From an uncultured Alistipes sp. (GTDB lineage: Bacteria; Bacteroidota; Bacteroidia; Bacteroidales; Rikenellaceae): a DNA stretch of 64,000 nt. Where the stretch lies: positions 62,001 to 126,000 of the forward strand of contig CALURC010000001.1 in the NCBI GenBank assembly GCA_944323075.1. The letters run 5' to 3'. Of the stretch, positions 28,201 through 36,894 are shown one piece after another. The notes beneath the pieces are model-generated. The model was not told the origin of the DNA. It saw only the letters and a program-made list of their open reading frames with translations, and did no database searches. The position numbers and the translations under genes are program-made. The first letter of the stretch is position 1. Each line of letters begins with the position of its first letter.

Positions 28201-28411
28201 CGTATCTCGTGTTCGCCCTGTACTCATGGCCTCTCTTACCACAATCGTCGGTATGATACCGTTGGTAAGCGATCCGATGTACGGCCCCATGGCCATTACG
28301 ATCATGGGCGGACTCACGGTAGGTACGATCATTACCCTAATTCTGCTTCCGCTCTTCTACACAGCCTTGTTCCACATCAAAAAAACAACGACCCCCATTC
28401 AAATGCAATAG
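25247..28411 (+). CDS. RND efflux pump, inner-membrane permease
   Basis: A 1054-aa proton-driven transporter of the AcrB/HAE-RND superfamily. TM1 is near residues 14-32; a large periplasmic porter loop runs from about 33 to 335, TM2-6 from about 337 to 480, a second periplasmic loop from about 550 to 885, and TM8-12 follow. In TM4 the motif is GMLVDNAVVIMDG, with Asn where AcrB has its second relay Asp (Asp408). TM10 carries GMMVKNAIVLVDEI with the conserved Lys. The substrate cannot be predicted. It overlaps the adaptor gene by one base and precedes the TolC gene by two. Confidence 0.93.
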   Translation: MKMKATEFFMRRPILFWSLMTGILIAGVLSFIQMPKLEDPAVSIKQAMVVIPWPGATAHEIELEAAQLMEDELRALPNVKKVKTECQDGSATLTVEFRMTVLSDELEQHFDLLRRKVNDAAIRLPQGCYDPIVIDDMVDVYGIFYALTSDGYDYPEMYEYAKFIRRELLDVSGVKRINISGNRDEVIDIILSKEQIARNGIIPTQIMAALQGAGKTVEAGKYRSGDDRIAMHVDSAIEDEQDIRDLLISTMDGRQIRLSDIAEIRRGYAEPQQNGFFVDGKPALAICLAMENDAIVPDVGKAVDQRLEEVMQQVPAGLEVQKIFFQPDKVSDAISSFMWNLLESVLIVILVLIFTMGIRSGLIIGFGLILTVAISFPILLECGTTLQRISLGAFIVAMGMLVDNAVVIMDGILVDKQRGLGPKTYLYRIGRNTALPLLGATVIAASTFLCVYLSPDSAGEYARDLFLVLCVSLLASWVLALIQVPVCAKSWLPARNRQKNTADSGVMNSPVHRFVRRSISFLIDHKRLTISVAILVLIVCIAGMTRVKNLFFPDFDYKQFIVECFYPAQTSSDKVQHDLLEMSDLLQKNPNIERVAVSMGSAPAHYCLVRPMTAGGDCYGELMVDCKDYKTVMKQIPIVRRELREKYPDAYIRIRKYNFSISSSHTVEVEFTGPDPAVLRNLSAQAEAIMRRCPYVDAYSVENNWKPTGKAFVAEYVQQDALRSGIGRSDIGNALLAATDGLPVGLLNDHDRMVKVNLQVRNEDGSRITDLKEIPVWSTMNVRMTNEEMQAMLTSGKGMSELQDRIFQSVPLGNVVNDIHLDWDEPVVLRLNGRRAIEAECDPNPDIDEATPAKVVSMIKDDIESIALPEGYSMRWVGEGELQGEAIGNLMKYMPITIFIVLAILLLLFNSWKKVLLIIFCFPFVFCGITPALLLTGQPFTFMALIGMMGLIGMMVKNAIVLVDEINRLQTEEKATPYRAVVEATVSRVRPVLMASLTTIVGMIPLVSDPMYGPMAITIMGGLTVGTIITLILLPLFYTALFHIKKTTTPIQMQ

Positions 28412-28413
28412 TC

Positions 28414-29727
28414 ATGAAACGATCGATCATATTTTTGGGTATAGTCCTTCTGGTCCTACCTGCTTCATTACCTGCACAAGAACAACTCACCCTGACTCAG
28501 GCCGAGTGCCGCGAACGGGCTCTGGCTCACAGCGAAGAGGTACAGCAGGCCGAAAACGCACTCCAACAAGCGGGTCTTGACCGCAAAATCGCCAATTCGG
28601 CCTCCCTTCCCAACTTCGAAGGTTCTGCCCTCGGCGCCTATATGCTCCCCGACATCGACATGATGGGCAGCGAGCTTCGCATGCGGGGAACCTACATGGC
28701 CGGTATCTCACTGACTCAGCCCATCTATACGGGAGGGAAAATCTCCTCCGGGCGGCGTCTGGCAAAAATCGGTGAAGCGGTTGCCTCCGAACAACGGCGA
28801 ATGACCCGCATGGAGGTGATTGCCGAGGCCGACAACGCCTACTGGAGTTACATCGCCGTCGAGCGGAAGGTCAAAATGACAGAGCAGTATAAAACCCTCA
28901 TGGACACCCTGTTTCACCAAACTGAAACAGCCCTGAAGGCCGGTATGGCAACAGACAACGACCTGCTTCGCATCGAAGCCCGCCGCAGCGAAATCCTGTA
29001 CCAGCTTCAACGGGTCCGTAACGGAGCCGACCTGTGTCGGTTATCACTATGCCGCCTTATCGGGGTAGACTCCGACACAGAATTTATTCCGACAGACACC
29101 TTGATAACTGTAACAACTCCTGGCCATCTGAATGCAGACTTCAATTCCCGCCCCGAATTACGCCTGCTCGAAAAACAGATCGAGGCTAACGAACAACAGA
29201 TTCGTATGAACCGAGCCGATATGCTTCCTACCGTAGGCTTCAGTGCCGGTTACACCTATTACGGCAACATCAAACTGAAAGGTACAGCCGACATCGGGAA
29301 CGGGACCATGATCCCTTTTACCCAACAGTTTCGTGATGGAATAGGGGTAGCGATGATTGCCGTCAAGATCCCTATTTTTCACTGGAACGAAGGACGCAAC
29401 AAAGTACGAAAAGCCCAGTTCGATCTCGACAACGCACACCTCGAGATGCAAAAAAACTCCCGTCTGCTCGACCTCGAAGTGCAACAGGCCATTCGTAATG
29501 TAGAGGACGGTTTCCGGCTGATCGAGGCAGCCGATCTCGCGTTCCGCCAAGCCGAAGAGAACCTTCGCGTCATGCAGAACCGTTATGCAGCATCGATGGC
29601 TCCACTAACCGATCTGCTCGATGCCCAGTCGCAGTGGCAGCAGGCGTCAAGCAACCTGATCGAAGCACAAACACAGTACAAGATTTACGAAACCGACTAT
29701 TTACGAGCGACAGGAAAATTAGAATAA
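28414..29727 (+). CDS. TolC-family outer-membrane efflux channel
   Basis: A 437-aa outer-membrane factor with a signal peptide ending near SLPAQ. Two internally related halves each form beta-barrel and long alpha-hairpin segments. Typical repeats include LTLTQAECRERALAHSEEV (about 25-43), SLTQPIYTGGKISSG (about 95-109), and in the second half FHWNEGRNKVRKAQFDLDNA and APLTDLLDAQSQWQQA. The C-terminus YKIYETDYLRATGKLE is the usual family ending. It completes the adaptor - pump - channel operon, so a full tripartite pump is encoded. Confidence 0.93.
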   Translation: MKRSIIFLGIVLLVLPASLPAQEQLTLTQAECRERALAHSEEVQQAENALQQAGLDRKIANSASLPNFEGSALGAYMLPDIDMMGSELRMRGTYMAGISLTQPIYTGGKISSGRRLAKIGEAVASEQRRMTRMEVIAEADNAYWSYIAVERKVKMTEQYKTLMDTLFHQTETALKAGMATDNDLLRIEARRSEILYQLQRVRNGADLCRLSLCRLIGVDSDTEFIPTDTLITVTTPGHLNADFNSRPELRLLEKQIEANEQQIRMNRADMLPTVGFSAGYTYYGNIKLKGTADIGNGTMIPFTQQFRDGIGVAMIAVKIPIFHWNEGRNKVRKAQFDLDNAHLEMQKNSRLLDLEVQQAIRNVEDGFRLIEAADLAFRQAEENLRVMQNRYAASMAPLTDLLDAQSQWQQASSNLIEAQTQYKIYETDYLRATGKLE

Positions 29728-29858
29728 ACCCTATCCTCGTCCAAACCCATAGCTCCATAACGTATAACAAACGATTTATGTCGTTTGGAGATGTTTTTTA
29801 TCCATATTCATCAGGAAATCACAGTCGAATTATCCCAAATAAAAGATTAATAATAAAC

Positions 29859-30635
29859 ATGATACGTATAAAAATAAATCCCAAATACAACTATTTAGAG
29901 CCCTTTTTACGCCAGTTTACACACGACGGGAAATTCGACGAAGGCGGAGAGGTACTATATGACAAACGCAACACTGTCAAATTGTTCGAGGTGAACGGTA
30001 CACGGATCGTCATAAAACACTTTGGAGCGCCAACGATTTTCAATCTATTGATATACAGTTTATTTATACGAAAAAGCAAAGCTGAACGAGCCTTTCAACA
30101 TGCCGCACGATTACGTCAGTTAGACATCAATACACCCGAAGAGATCGCTTTCATCGAAATTCGGAAACAGGGTATCCTGAAAGAGTGTTATTTTGTTTCG
30201 GCCTATTCCGACTACTATCCGGTCCGTCCCGTAACCGATACCTTCACCCTTGAATCTGAAACTCAACCCATACTCGACCTATTGGCAGGATTTCTTTATA
30301 AAATACATCAGGCAGGAATCCACCACAAAGATCTCCACATCGGCAATATCCTCTACAAAGAGAACGGTTCGGGCGGATACGATTTCCAGATTATCGATAC
30401 AAACCGGATGAAATTTGGGGTTTACATGACCAAGCAGCAACGAATGACTAACTTACAACGACTTTCCTGTCCAACTGTAGCCTATCTTTATATTCTCGAG
30501 CAATACGCGCGAATTGCACACATCGATCCAGAATATTTACAACTCAAAGGCGCTTATACACGATTAACTTACGAATTACGCCGCTATTACAGACACAAAT
30601 TGAAAAACCGTATTCGGAAAATACTACATAAATAA
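29859..30635 (+). CDS. WaaP/Kdo-kinase-like lipopolysaccharide kinase
   Basis: A 258-aa kinase-fold protein. It shows the RIVIKHFGAP lysine region (about residues 48-57), a helical stretch rich in basic residues (RKSKAERAFQHAARLRQ) and the catalytic HHKDLHIGNILY (about 155-166, Asp at about 158), then IIDTNRMKFG as the metal-binding segment. Families with HxxDLHxxN phosphorylate heptose or Kdo of the LPS inner core, so that role is inferred. The start is set at ATG 29859, since the in-frame extension upstream runs through the tolC coding region. It is more AT-rich than the efflux genes and has its own leader of 131 bases. Confidence 0.82.
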   Translation: MIRIKINPKYNYLEPFLRQFTHDGKFDEGGEVLYDKRNTVKLFEVNGTRIVIKHFGAPTIFNLLIYSLFIRKSKAERAFQHAARLRQLDINTPEEIAFIEIRKQGILKECYFVSAYSDYYPVRPVTDTFTLESETQPILDLLAGFLYKIHQAGIHHKDLHIGNILYKENGSGGYDFQIIDTNRMKFGVYMTKQQRMTNLQRLSCPTVAYLYILEQYARIAHIDPEYLQLKGAYTRLTYELRRYYRHKLKNRIRKILHK

Positions 30636-30832
30636 TCACTGAATTAAATCTACTCAGCGATATTCAATAATAAGATCTGCAAAAAAGCAGAAGACACAAA
30701 GACTAAAACCAGTTTAACATAAACAAAATCACCACTATACTTTTTTTGTTATAAATATAATTATATATTCGCGACCGGACGGTATTATCGTTATTTAACC
30801 GATAACGTATTGGAATATATCAGAGTATAACA

Positions 30833-30860
30833 AAAAAGATGTCGTCCCACATCTTTTTAT
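30833..30860 (+). terminator. Terminator after the WaaP-like gene
   Basis: A 9-bp stem (30833-30841 with 30850-30858) with an 8-base loop; the T-rich right arm runs into AT-rich sequence. Between 30636 and 30832 nothing else is seen apart from a small 6-bp hairpin near 30790-30808. Confidence 0.5.
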
Positions 30861-30914
30861 TTATATATTATTAATCGAACCCTTAGGGACATGGTCCGAA
30901 GTAATCTTAATAAC

Positions 30915-32390
30915 ATGAAAAAACATCTGATTCTTGTAATGCTATCAGTTGCTGTTATTCTTGCAGGTTGTAGTAAAGAAGAGACTGAAAAAGAAGATTC
31001 GTTTACGCCACCATCACAAGAACAACTCACGCAAAACGCTTATGCCGATAACGAGAATACGGGCAACGGATTTTCATTTACAACCGATGCTCCGTGGACG
31101 GCTACGGTAAACGAAGTACTATCGCAAAGTCCAACTCAGATGTCTCTGCAAGCAAAATCCACGACACGTTCAACCGAAGGTAATAACGTTGTATGGTTAA
31201 AACTCTATAACGGTAACGATGAGGCTTATAGTGGAAATGCAGGTACAATTACCCTTCGTATTGAGATTGACCAAAATTATACAGGCGAACGGCGTGAAGC
31301 AACAATTACCATTCGTTCGGGAAATAATACTTTTACCGTAACTGTTGTCCAGGAAGGAACTAAACAAGATGGCAGTACAAACGATGCACCTGTTAAAGTA
31401 ACCAAAATTACCCTCGATAAAACCGAACTTGCACTGGAAATTGGTTCTAAAGCGACATTAACCGCCACAATAGAACCTACCGACGCTACAATCAAATCAG
31501 TTATATGGTCAAGTAGTAATTCAGATATCGTAAAAGTCAATCCTGTTACTGGTGAAATGACCGCAATGGCCAATGGTACAGTAACCGTTACAGCTACCTC
31601 TTCATCCAATAAGGAAGTATCGGCATCTTGTAAAGTAATAGTAGGTAAAGAAGACCCTATTGGTCCCGACAAACTATTGATTTCGGAAATAAAATCTTAC
31701 TCAAAAACGAATCCCACACTTTCATATAGTAACATAAAACTGACTTATGACGATAAGAACAGACTTACGAAATGGGAAGAAGAGGGTAAAGATGAAGGAT
31801 CTATCGAAAATCAGATAATCACATTCGAATATGACCAAAATATTGTATATATTACCTCTATAGCTTCAACGGATGACCCTGACGACCCTAACACCTATAC
31901 AGCTTACTTGAATGATGCCGGTTTTGTCATCCGTACCGAAAACACAGATCAAGAAATTTCAAGCTTCGAATATGATTCAGAAAACCGATTGATTCGTATG
32001 ACACAAGCCGACGAGTGGCAGGAATATGTTTGGGAAGACGGAAACATCGTGAAAATCAAATATGGTGACGGTCAAGGAGAAACCGAAATTACCAATTACA
32101 CCTATTATGCTGAGTTGGAGAATCGGATGAATATTGATCTTTTCTTTGATCGTATCTCTTGGGATGAAGAATTAGTAATGGCCGGCCTAACTGGTATTCC
32201 TTGTCACAATATGCTCCAAAAAGAACGAGGTGAAAGCCAATGGGCATACAAAGATGACTTCGACATGGAATACGAAATAGATGAGAATGGATATGTCATC
32301 AAAGCTATTCAGACCCAACCTCAGCTTTCCTCTTCTGACGAAGATTATGACCCATGGATTAGTGAAATCTCATACATCTCCGGAAAATAA
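30915..32390 (+). CDS. BACON/Big2-domain surface lipoprotein
   Basis: A 491-aa lipoprotein. The start at ATG 30915 gives a clean signal (MKKHLILVMLSVAVILAGC, lipidated Cys at residue 19); an in-frame start at 30891 would only add eight polar residues. A BACON-like Ig domain covers about residues 45-150 (DAPWTATVNE, NTFTVTVVQEG). A Big2 Ig domain covers about 160-245 (VKVTKITLDKTELALEIGSK, VIWSSSNSDIVKVNPVTGEM). The C-terminal part (about 255-490) has YD-like repeats (YDDKNRLTKWEEE, YDSENRLIRMTQ), as in DUF4595-type proteins. Carbohydrate or protein adhesion at the cell surface is plausible but not shown. A strong terminator follows. Confidence 0.78.
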   Translation: MKKHLILVMLSVAVILAGCSKEETEKEDSFTPPSQEQLTQNAYADNENTGNGFSFTTDAPWTATVNEVLSQSPTQMSLQAKSTTRSTEGNNVVWLKLYNGNDEAYSGNAGTITLRIEIDQNYTGERREATITIRSGNNTFTVTVVQEGTKQDGSTNDAPVKVTKITLDKTELALEIGSKATLTATIEPTDATIKSVIWSSSNSDIVKVNPVTGEMTAMANGTVTVTATSSSNKEVSASCKVIVGKEDPIGPDKLLISEIKSYSKTNPTLSYSNIKLTYDDKNRLTKWEEEGKDEGSIENQIITFEYDQNIVYITSIASTDDPDDPNTYTAYLNDAGFVIRTENTDQEISSFEYDSENRLIRMTQADEWQEYVWEDGNIVKIKYGDGQGETEITNYTYYAELENRMNIDLFFDRISWDEELVMAGLTGIPCHNMLQKERGESQWAYKDDFDMEYEIDENGYVIKAIQTQPQLSSSDEDYDPWISEISYISGK

Positions 32391-32411
32391 AATTACAGAA
32401 AATCGTCCCTA

Positions 32412-32454
32412 ACAAATATCCCCTTTGATGAAAATCAAAGGGGATATTTGTTTT
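32412..32454 (+). terminator. Strong terminator of the BACON/Big2 lipoprotein gene
   Basis: A perfect 17-bp inverted repeat (32412-32428 with 32435-32451) with a 6-base loop and a TTTT tail. It could work in both directions. Confidence 0.85.
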
Positions 32455-32771
32455 ACAGTCATCATCGAAAACAATAAAAGCTCATGTCTTAATTAGATTC
32501 TATAAGCAACTGTTATAGAATTATTCATCTTGAAACCCAATATCTGTATCTGTTTAACCAGCCCAAGCAACTTTGGCTTTGTTTATTCTTTCCTTAAGAC
32601 GAGTTCGTCCATGCCAATCCATGATATGGATATACAGAACATATGGGGGAACAAGTACACAACTTTGCAATCTTTATGAAAAACCCGGTGTTGACTGTCG
32701 ATGTTGACTACCGGCGTTTTGGACGTCCATCTACCTTTGGCGGACAATTAGCGTCTGAAATTCGTTCAAAC
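32455..32771. other. Intergenic stretch without a supported gene
   Basis: About 317 bases between two terminators. The only open frame of note is a 44-codon one on the plus strand from about 32675, which runs into the tRNA terminator and has no promoter box. Short fragments in other frames read like decayed coding sequence, but no family can be named. Confidence 0.4.
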
Positions 32772-32808
32772 AAAAACAGCGTTGTAAAAGAATTACAACG
32801 CTGTTTTT
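32772..32808 (-). terminator. Terminator of the tRNA-Cys gene
   Basis: A perfect 16-bp inverted repeat (32772-32787 with 32793-32808) ending in a T run on the minus strand, two bases after the tRNA 3' end. Confidence 0.85.
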
Positions 32809-32810
32809 AG

Positions 32811-32881
32811 AGGTCTGAAGCGGATTCGAACCGCTGTACGAGGTTTTGCAGACCTCTGCCTAGCCACTCGGCCATCAGACC
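32811..32881 (-). tRNA. tRNA-Cys (GCA)
   Basis: A 71-nt cloverleaf on the minus strand. The acceptor stem GGTCTGA pairs with TCAGACC. The anticodon stem GAGGT/ACCTC encloses CTGCAAA with anticodon GCA (plus-strand bases 32847-32849), and the T-arm carries GGTTCGAATCC. The discriminator is U73, as expected for cysteine tRNA. No CCA is encoded. A terminator follows at once. Confidence 0.95.
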
Positions 32882-32998
32882 TTTTCGGTGTGCAAATATA
32901 GTACAATTTTTTTATACTCAAAAAGATTATGCCATTTTAATCCGTTTAAAACGTCCTAATATCCCTTCAACACTTATCCTTACTTAAATATATAACTG

Positions 32999-33541
32999 TT
33001 AATCAAGGCAATCTCGAGTATACCGCGGTTTCATAATTTCTGAATATAAAACTGCTTGTCGTAGATCGAAACCCGTTGGAAACACACCTTTATCTTCTTC
33101 CGTCGACAGAGAATCCTCTGATGAATCTACTGCATATCCATCTGACGTTTCTGACAATTGTACGCGATTCTTATCAAAAAACTCAGAAGATAGATTCGAA
33201 TCCAAATCATTTGTCGATAACAGAATAGACTCCAAAGAAGAAGACTCTTCCGCTTCATCTAAGATTGAAATATCAGACTGCGACTCTTCCTCATAAGAAT
33301 AAGATGGCTGAGGAGCAGGCAACTCTACGGACACAGGAGTTGTTACTTCTGAAGAGGACACGGGAGGCTGGACCGGAGAAGAGTGGGGTGGTTCCGGCTC
33401 TTTCTTTTCTGGAAAGAAATCATCCCATGGAGACTCTTGTGGATAGGAATCAGGCGACTCTTCCTCCTGATTTTTTTTCTTTTTTTGAGAGAGAATCACC
33501 GAAAGTGCAATCAAAAGTATAAAGGGTAACAAACTGTCCAT
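32999..33541 (-). CDS. Acidic single-span membrane protein of unknown function
   Basis: A 180-aa protein with one N-terminal membrane segment (residues 3-18, DSLLPFILLIALSVILS), followed at once by a basic KKKK patch. The rest is a low-complexity acidic tail rich in Ser, Glu, Pro and Asp (for example the region about 25-75). The positive patch after the span predicts that the tail is cytoplasmic. It contains no recognised domain and looks disordered. Its start is 6 bases after the rel stop, so it probably shares the recA-rel transcript. The role is unknown; the weak conservation expected of disordered tails limits family assignment. Confidence 0.7.
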   Translation of the reverse strand: MDSLLPFILLIALSVILSQKKKKNQEEESPDSYPQESPWDDFFPEKKEPEPPHSSPVQPPVSSSEVTTPVSVELPAPQPSYSYEEESQSDISILDEAEESSSLESILLSTNDLDSNLSSEFFDKNRVQLSETSDGYAVDSSEDSLSTEEDKGVFPTGFDLRQAVLYSEIMKPRYTRDCLD

Positions 33542-33547
33542 AAAACT

Positions 33548-35773
33548 CTATTCTATTTTATTTTCGACCCGATTGACCTGTTCTACGCCCTTGATTCGAC
33601 GCACTTTTTCCATAATCATCCGCAAATCTTTTATATTCTTTACATACAAACTGATACGCCCCTCGAAAATCCCGTCATGACTCTGAATATGCAACTCTCG
33701 AATATTAATATTCAATTCGCCCGTTATAACTTGCGAAAGCTCCATCAAAATCCCGATACGGTCGATTCCCCGCATTTCCAACACAGAAAGATAAGACATC
33801 GCCTTATGACTGGACCATGTAACCGGGGTCAGGTTATTTCCATGCTGAGCTGCTAATTTGATCAGTTCGTTACAGTTCTTCTTATGGACATCTATTTTGT
33901 GAGTCACTTCATTCTTATAACCGACCACTTCATCGCCCGGAATCGGATTACAACACGGTGCTATAATAAATTGAGACTCCTCCGTATCCTCTGACGAATC
34001 GACAACCAACTTTTTGTTCTTTTTCTTTTCGTCCACTCCAAGGAAACGGAAAGGATTTGGAATCTGCAACGTCCAAAACTTCAAGATCTTATTTGCCGGA
34101 TTATCCCGCAAAATCTTCTCGATACCGTCCAGTTTCAGAATTCCCGCCCCCAATTTGCTGTAAAACTCATCTTTTGTCGCACATTCATACGCTGGCAGAA
34201 TTTTACGGAAAACACGAGCGCTTGGCGGCACCCCATACTCTTTCAACTTTCCCTCGAACAGTACGATCCCGTTTGCGATATTGTTGAGATTCTCCTTTTT
34301 CAGGAAATTCATGATCGACTGTTTGGCCTTGGTCGTAATCACATGCTCGAGCCATTCGGCTTTCGGTTTTACGTTTTTGGAGGTAATAATCTCCACCTGA
34401 TCTCCGCTACTGATCGGCGCAAAAATCGATTCGATCTTCCGGTTGATTTTGGCTCCCATGGCGCTATTTCCGATCTTCGTATGGATCTCATAGGCAAAAT
34501 CGAGCGCCGTAGCACCTTGCGGCAGGGTACGAGAGTCTCCTTTGGGCGTAAAAACGACTATTTCCGAAGTATAAAGACTCAACTTGAAATTGTCCAAAAA
34601 CTCAACTGCATTCTCAGGTGAGCTGTTCAACGCCTCACGGACCTGTTTCATCCAGCGATCGAACTCTCCTTCCTCTTTGGAAAGTTTCTCGGATTTGTAT
34701 TTCCAATGTGCAGCAAATCCCCGCTCTGCAATCTCCTCCATGCGCTCCGATCGGATCTGCACCTCGACCCATACTCCGTCGGGTCCCATAACCGTCGAAT
34801 GGAGCGCCTCATAACCGTTCGCTTTGGGTATATTGACCCAATCCCGGATCCGATCGGGCTTCGGCTTGTAAATATCGGTAATCAGTGAATAGATATGCCA
34901 ACACTGAGACTTCTCAGGAATCAGCGGAGAGGGGCGGAAAACGATCCGCACGGCAAAAATATCGTAGATCTCTTCGAACGAGACATGCTTACGCTGCATC
35001 TTTGCCCAAATCGAATAGATCGACTTGACCCGTCCCGATATCTCGAAATCGATATCATTGCTCTTGAGCTTTTCGATAATCGGGGCATTGAATTTTTCGA
35101 TAAACCGGGACCGATCGGCTTCGGTCTCTGCGATTTTGGCCTCGATCTGTTTGTAATCCTCCGGAAACCGGTACTTCAGCGACAGATCCTCCAATTCGCT
35201 TTTAATGGCAAAAAGTCCCAGCCGATAGGCCAAAGGGGCAAACAGATAAATCGTTTCGCTGGTGATTTTCATCTGCTTGTGGGGAGGCATGAACTGCAAC
35301 GTCCGCATATTGTGCAACCGGTCGGCAATCTTGATCAAGATCACCCGAACATCATCCGACAAGGTCAGCAACATTTTCCGGAAGTTTTCAGCCTGCTCCG
35401 ATGCACTGGTTTTGAAGACTCCCGACATTTTGGTCAAGCCGTCAACCATCAAAGCGATTTTCGGACCGAAACGGCTCTCGATATCCTCGACCGTATAATC
35501 CGTATCTTCGACCACATCGTGAAGCAGTGCAGCAACCACTGATTTCACCCCCAAGCCGATCTCATCGACAACGATCTGAGCTACGGCTATCGGATGCAGA
35601 ATATAGGGTTCGCCCGAACGACGGCGTACACCTTCATGAGCCTCTTTTGCCAGAAAGAAGGCCCTTTGAATCAAATCTTTATCGTACTCATTCTTACAAA
35701 TCTTGGCGCAACTGGCCATCAACCGTTCGAATTGTTCTCCGATAATCCGTTCGTCTTCTTGCGAATATCCCAT
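33548..35773 (-). CDS. RelA/SpoT-family bifunctional (p)ppGpp synthetase/hydrolase
   Basis: A 741-aa cytoplasmic alarmone enzyme. The N-terminal HD hydrolase domain has HPIAVAQIVVDE (about residue 61) and LLHDVVEDTDYT (about 86). The synthetase domain has GRVKSIYSIWAKMQRK (about 246-261), NGYEALHSTVMG and VEVQIRSERMEEIAERGFAAHW. A TGS domain (VVFTPKGDSRTLPQGATALDF, about 406-426) and a C-terminal ACT domain (about 665-740) follow. Intact HD motifs suggest both synthesis and hydrolysis of (p)ppGpp, as for the single long Rel enzyme of Bacteroidota. It starts 36 bases after recA and is followed by the acidic membrane protein 6 bases later. Confidence 0.95.
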   Translation of the reverse strand: MGYSQEDERIIGEQFERLMASCAKICKNEYDKDLIQRAFFLAKEAHEGVRRRSGEPYILHPIAVAQIVVDEIGLGVKSVVAALLHDVVEDTDYTVEDIESRFGPKIALMVDGLTKMSGVFKTSASEQAENFRKMLLTLSDDVRVILIKIADRLHNMRTLQFMPPHKQMKITSETIYLFAPLAYRLGLFAIKSELEDLSLKYRFPEDYKQIEAKIAETEADRSRFIEKFNAPIIEKLKSNDIDFEISGRVKSIYSIWAKMQRKHVSFEEIYDIFAVRIVFRPSPLIPEKSQCWHIYSLITDIYKPKPDRIRDWVNIPKANGYEALHSTVMGPDGVWVEVQIRSERMEEIAERGFAAHWKYKSEKLSKEEGEFDRWMKQVREALNSSPENAVEFLDNFKLSLYTSEIVVFTPKGDSRTLPQGATALDFAYEIHTKIGNSAMGAKINRKIESIFAPISSGDQVEIITSKNVKPKAEWLEHVITTKAKQSIMNFLKKENLNNIANGIVLFEGKLKEYGVPPSARVFRKILPAYECATKDEFYSKLGAGILKLDGIEKILRDNPANKILKFWTLQIPNPFRFLGVDEKKKNKKLVVDSSEDTEESQFIIAPCCNPIPGDEVVGYKNEVTHKIDVHKKNCNELIKLAAQHGNNLTPVTWSSHKAMSYLSVLEMRGIDRIGILMELSQVITGELNINIRELHIQSHDGIFEGRISLYVKNIKDLRMIMEKVRRIKGVEQVNRVENKIE

Positions 35774-35809
35774 TTCCGTAATCCAATTATATCACCATCC
35801 GGTATCGAC

Positions 35810-36817
35810 CTATTCGGCTGCCAATGCTTCCCGAACCTTGGTTTCCACCTCGTTCAAAAATTCGGAATCGCTCTGTAACAGCTCCTTGACAGCATCTCTA
35901 CCTTGTCCGATCTTACGATCGCCATACGAGAACCACGATCCGCTCTTTTTGAGGATACCCAAATCTACCCCCATATCGATGATCTCACCGATCTTCGAGA
36001 TTCCTTCACCGTATAAAATATCGAATTCAGCCTTACGGAATGGGGGAGCAAGCTTATTCTTGACAATTTTGACACGAGCCCGTGCCCCAAGCTGCTCTTC
36101 ACCATCCTTGATCACCGATGCCTTGCGGATATCGATACGGACACTGGCATAAAACTTCAACGCATTTCCACCCGTAGTCGTTTCAGGATTTCCATAAACA
36201 ACCCCTATTTTATCCCGAAGCTGGTTGATAAAGATACAAACCGTTCCCGTTTTGCTGATGCTTGCCGTCAGCTTGCGCAGCGCCTGAGACATCAAACGGG
36301 CCTGCAAACCCATCTTCGCTTCCCCCATTTCTCCTTCGATCTCGGCCTTTGGGGTCAGTGCTGCCACTGAATCGATCACCACAATATCGATCGCACTCGA
36401 ACGAATCAAATTGTCGGCTATTTCGAGCGCCTGTTCTCCGTTGTCGGGCTGTGAAATGAGCAGTTCATCGATATCGACACCCAACTTCTGAGCATACGTA
36501 CTGTCAAACGCATGTTCTGCGTCGATGAAAGCCGCTATACCGCCCGCTTTCTGCGCCTCTGCAATCGCATGAATCGCCAAAGTGGTTTTACCAGAGGACT
36601 CGGGACCAAAAATCTCAATTACCCGTCCTTTGGGGTAACCTCCGATTCCCAAAGCCTGATCCAATGCGATCGACCCTGAAGGAATGACCGGCACCTTATC
36701 GACTGCCTTGTCACTCATCTTCATGATGGCTCCTTTACCAAAGTCCTTCTCAATCTTATCCATTACGGCACTCAGCACTTTGAGTTTTTCCGGATTGACT
36801 TGTACTTTCTCCGCCAT
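35810..36817 (-). CDS. recA: Recombinase RecA
   Basis: A 335-aa ATP-dependent strand-exchange protein of homologous recombination that also triggers the SOS response. The order is an N-terminal helix domain, Walker [20 protein letters not shown] (about residues 70-88), Walker B region [21 protein letters not shown], the L2 loop [20 protein letters not shown], and an acidic C-terminus that is short for the family. Motifs and length are normal. No intein or frameshift is seen. It lies 77 bases after the peroxiredoxin gene and 36 before rel. Confidence 0.97.
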   Translation of the reverse strand: MAEKVQVNPEKLKVLSAVMDKIEKDFGKGAIMKMSDKAVDKVPVIPSGSIALDQALGIGGYPKGRVIEIFGPESSGKTTLAIHAIAEAQKAGGIAAFIDAEHAFDSTYAQKLGVDIDELLISQPDNGEQALEIADNLIRSSAIDIVVIDSVAALTPKAEIEGEMGEAKMGLQARLMSQALRKLTASISKTGTVCIFINQLRDKIGVVYGNPETTTGGNALKFYASVRIDIRKASVIKDGEEQLGARARVKIVKNKLAPPFRKAEFDILYGEGISKIGEIIDMGVDLGILKKSGSWFSYGDRKIGQGRDAVKELLQSDSEFLNEVETKVREALAAE

Positions 36818-36894
36818 ATTTTCTGTTTTCTTATTTATCTTGATTAAAATTTCGTCTACACAATGTCTATATTTCCAGAGAACACTTTTGGGGG

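Noticed and set aside
32675..32811. A 44-codon plus-strand frame with a helix-turn-helix-like sequence (ASEIRSNKNSVVKELQR)
   Set aside because: It runs into the tRNA terminator, has no promoter box and is surrounded by stops. The resemblance to IS30-type N-termini is too short to support a transposase remnant.
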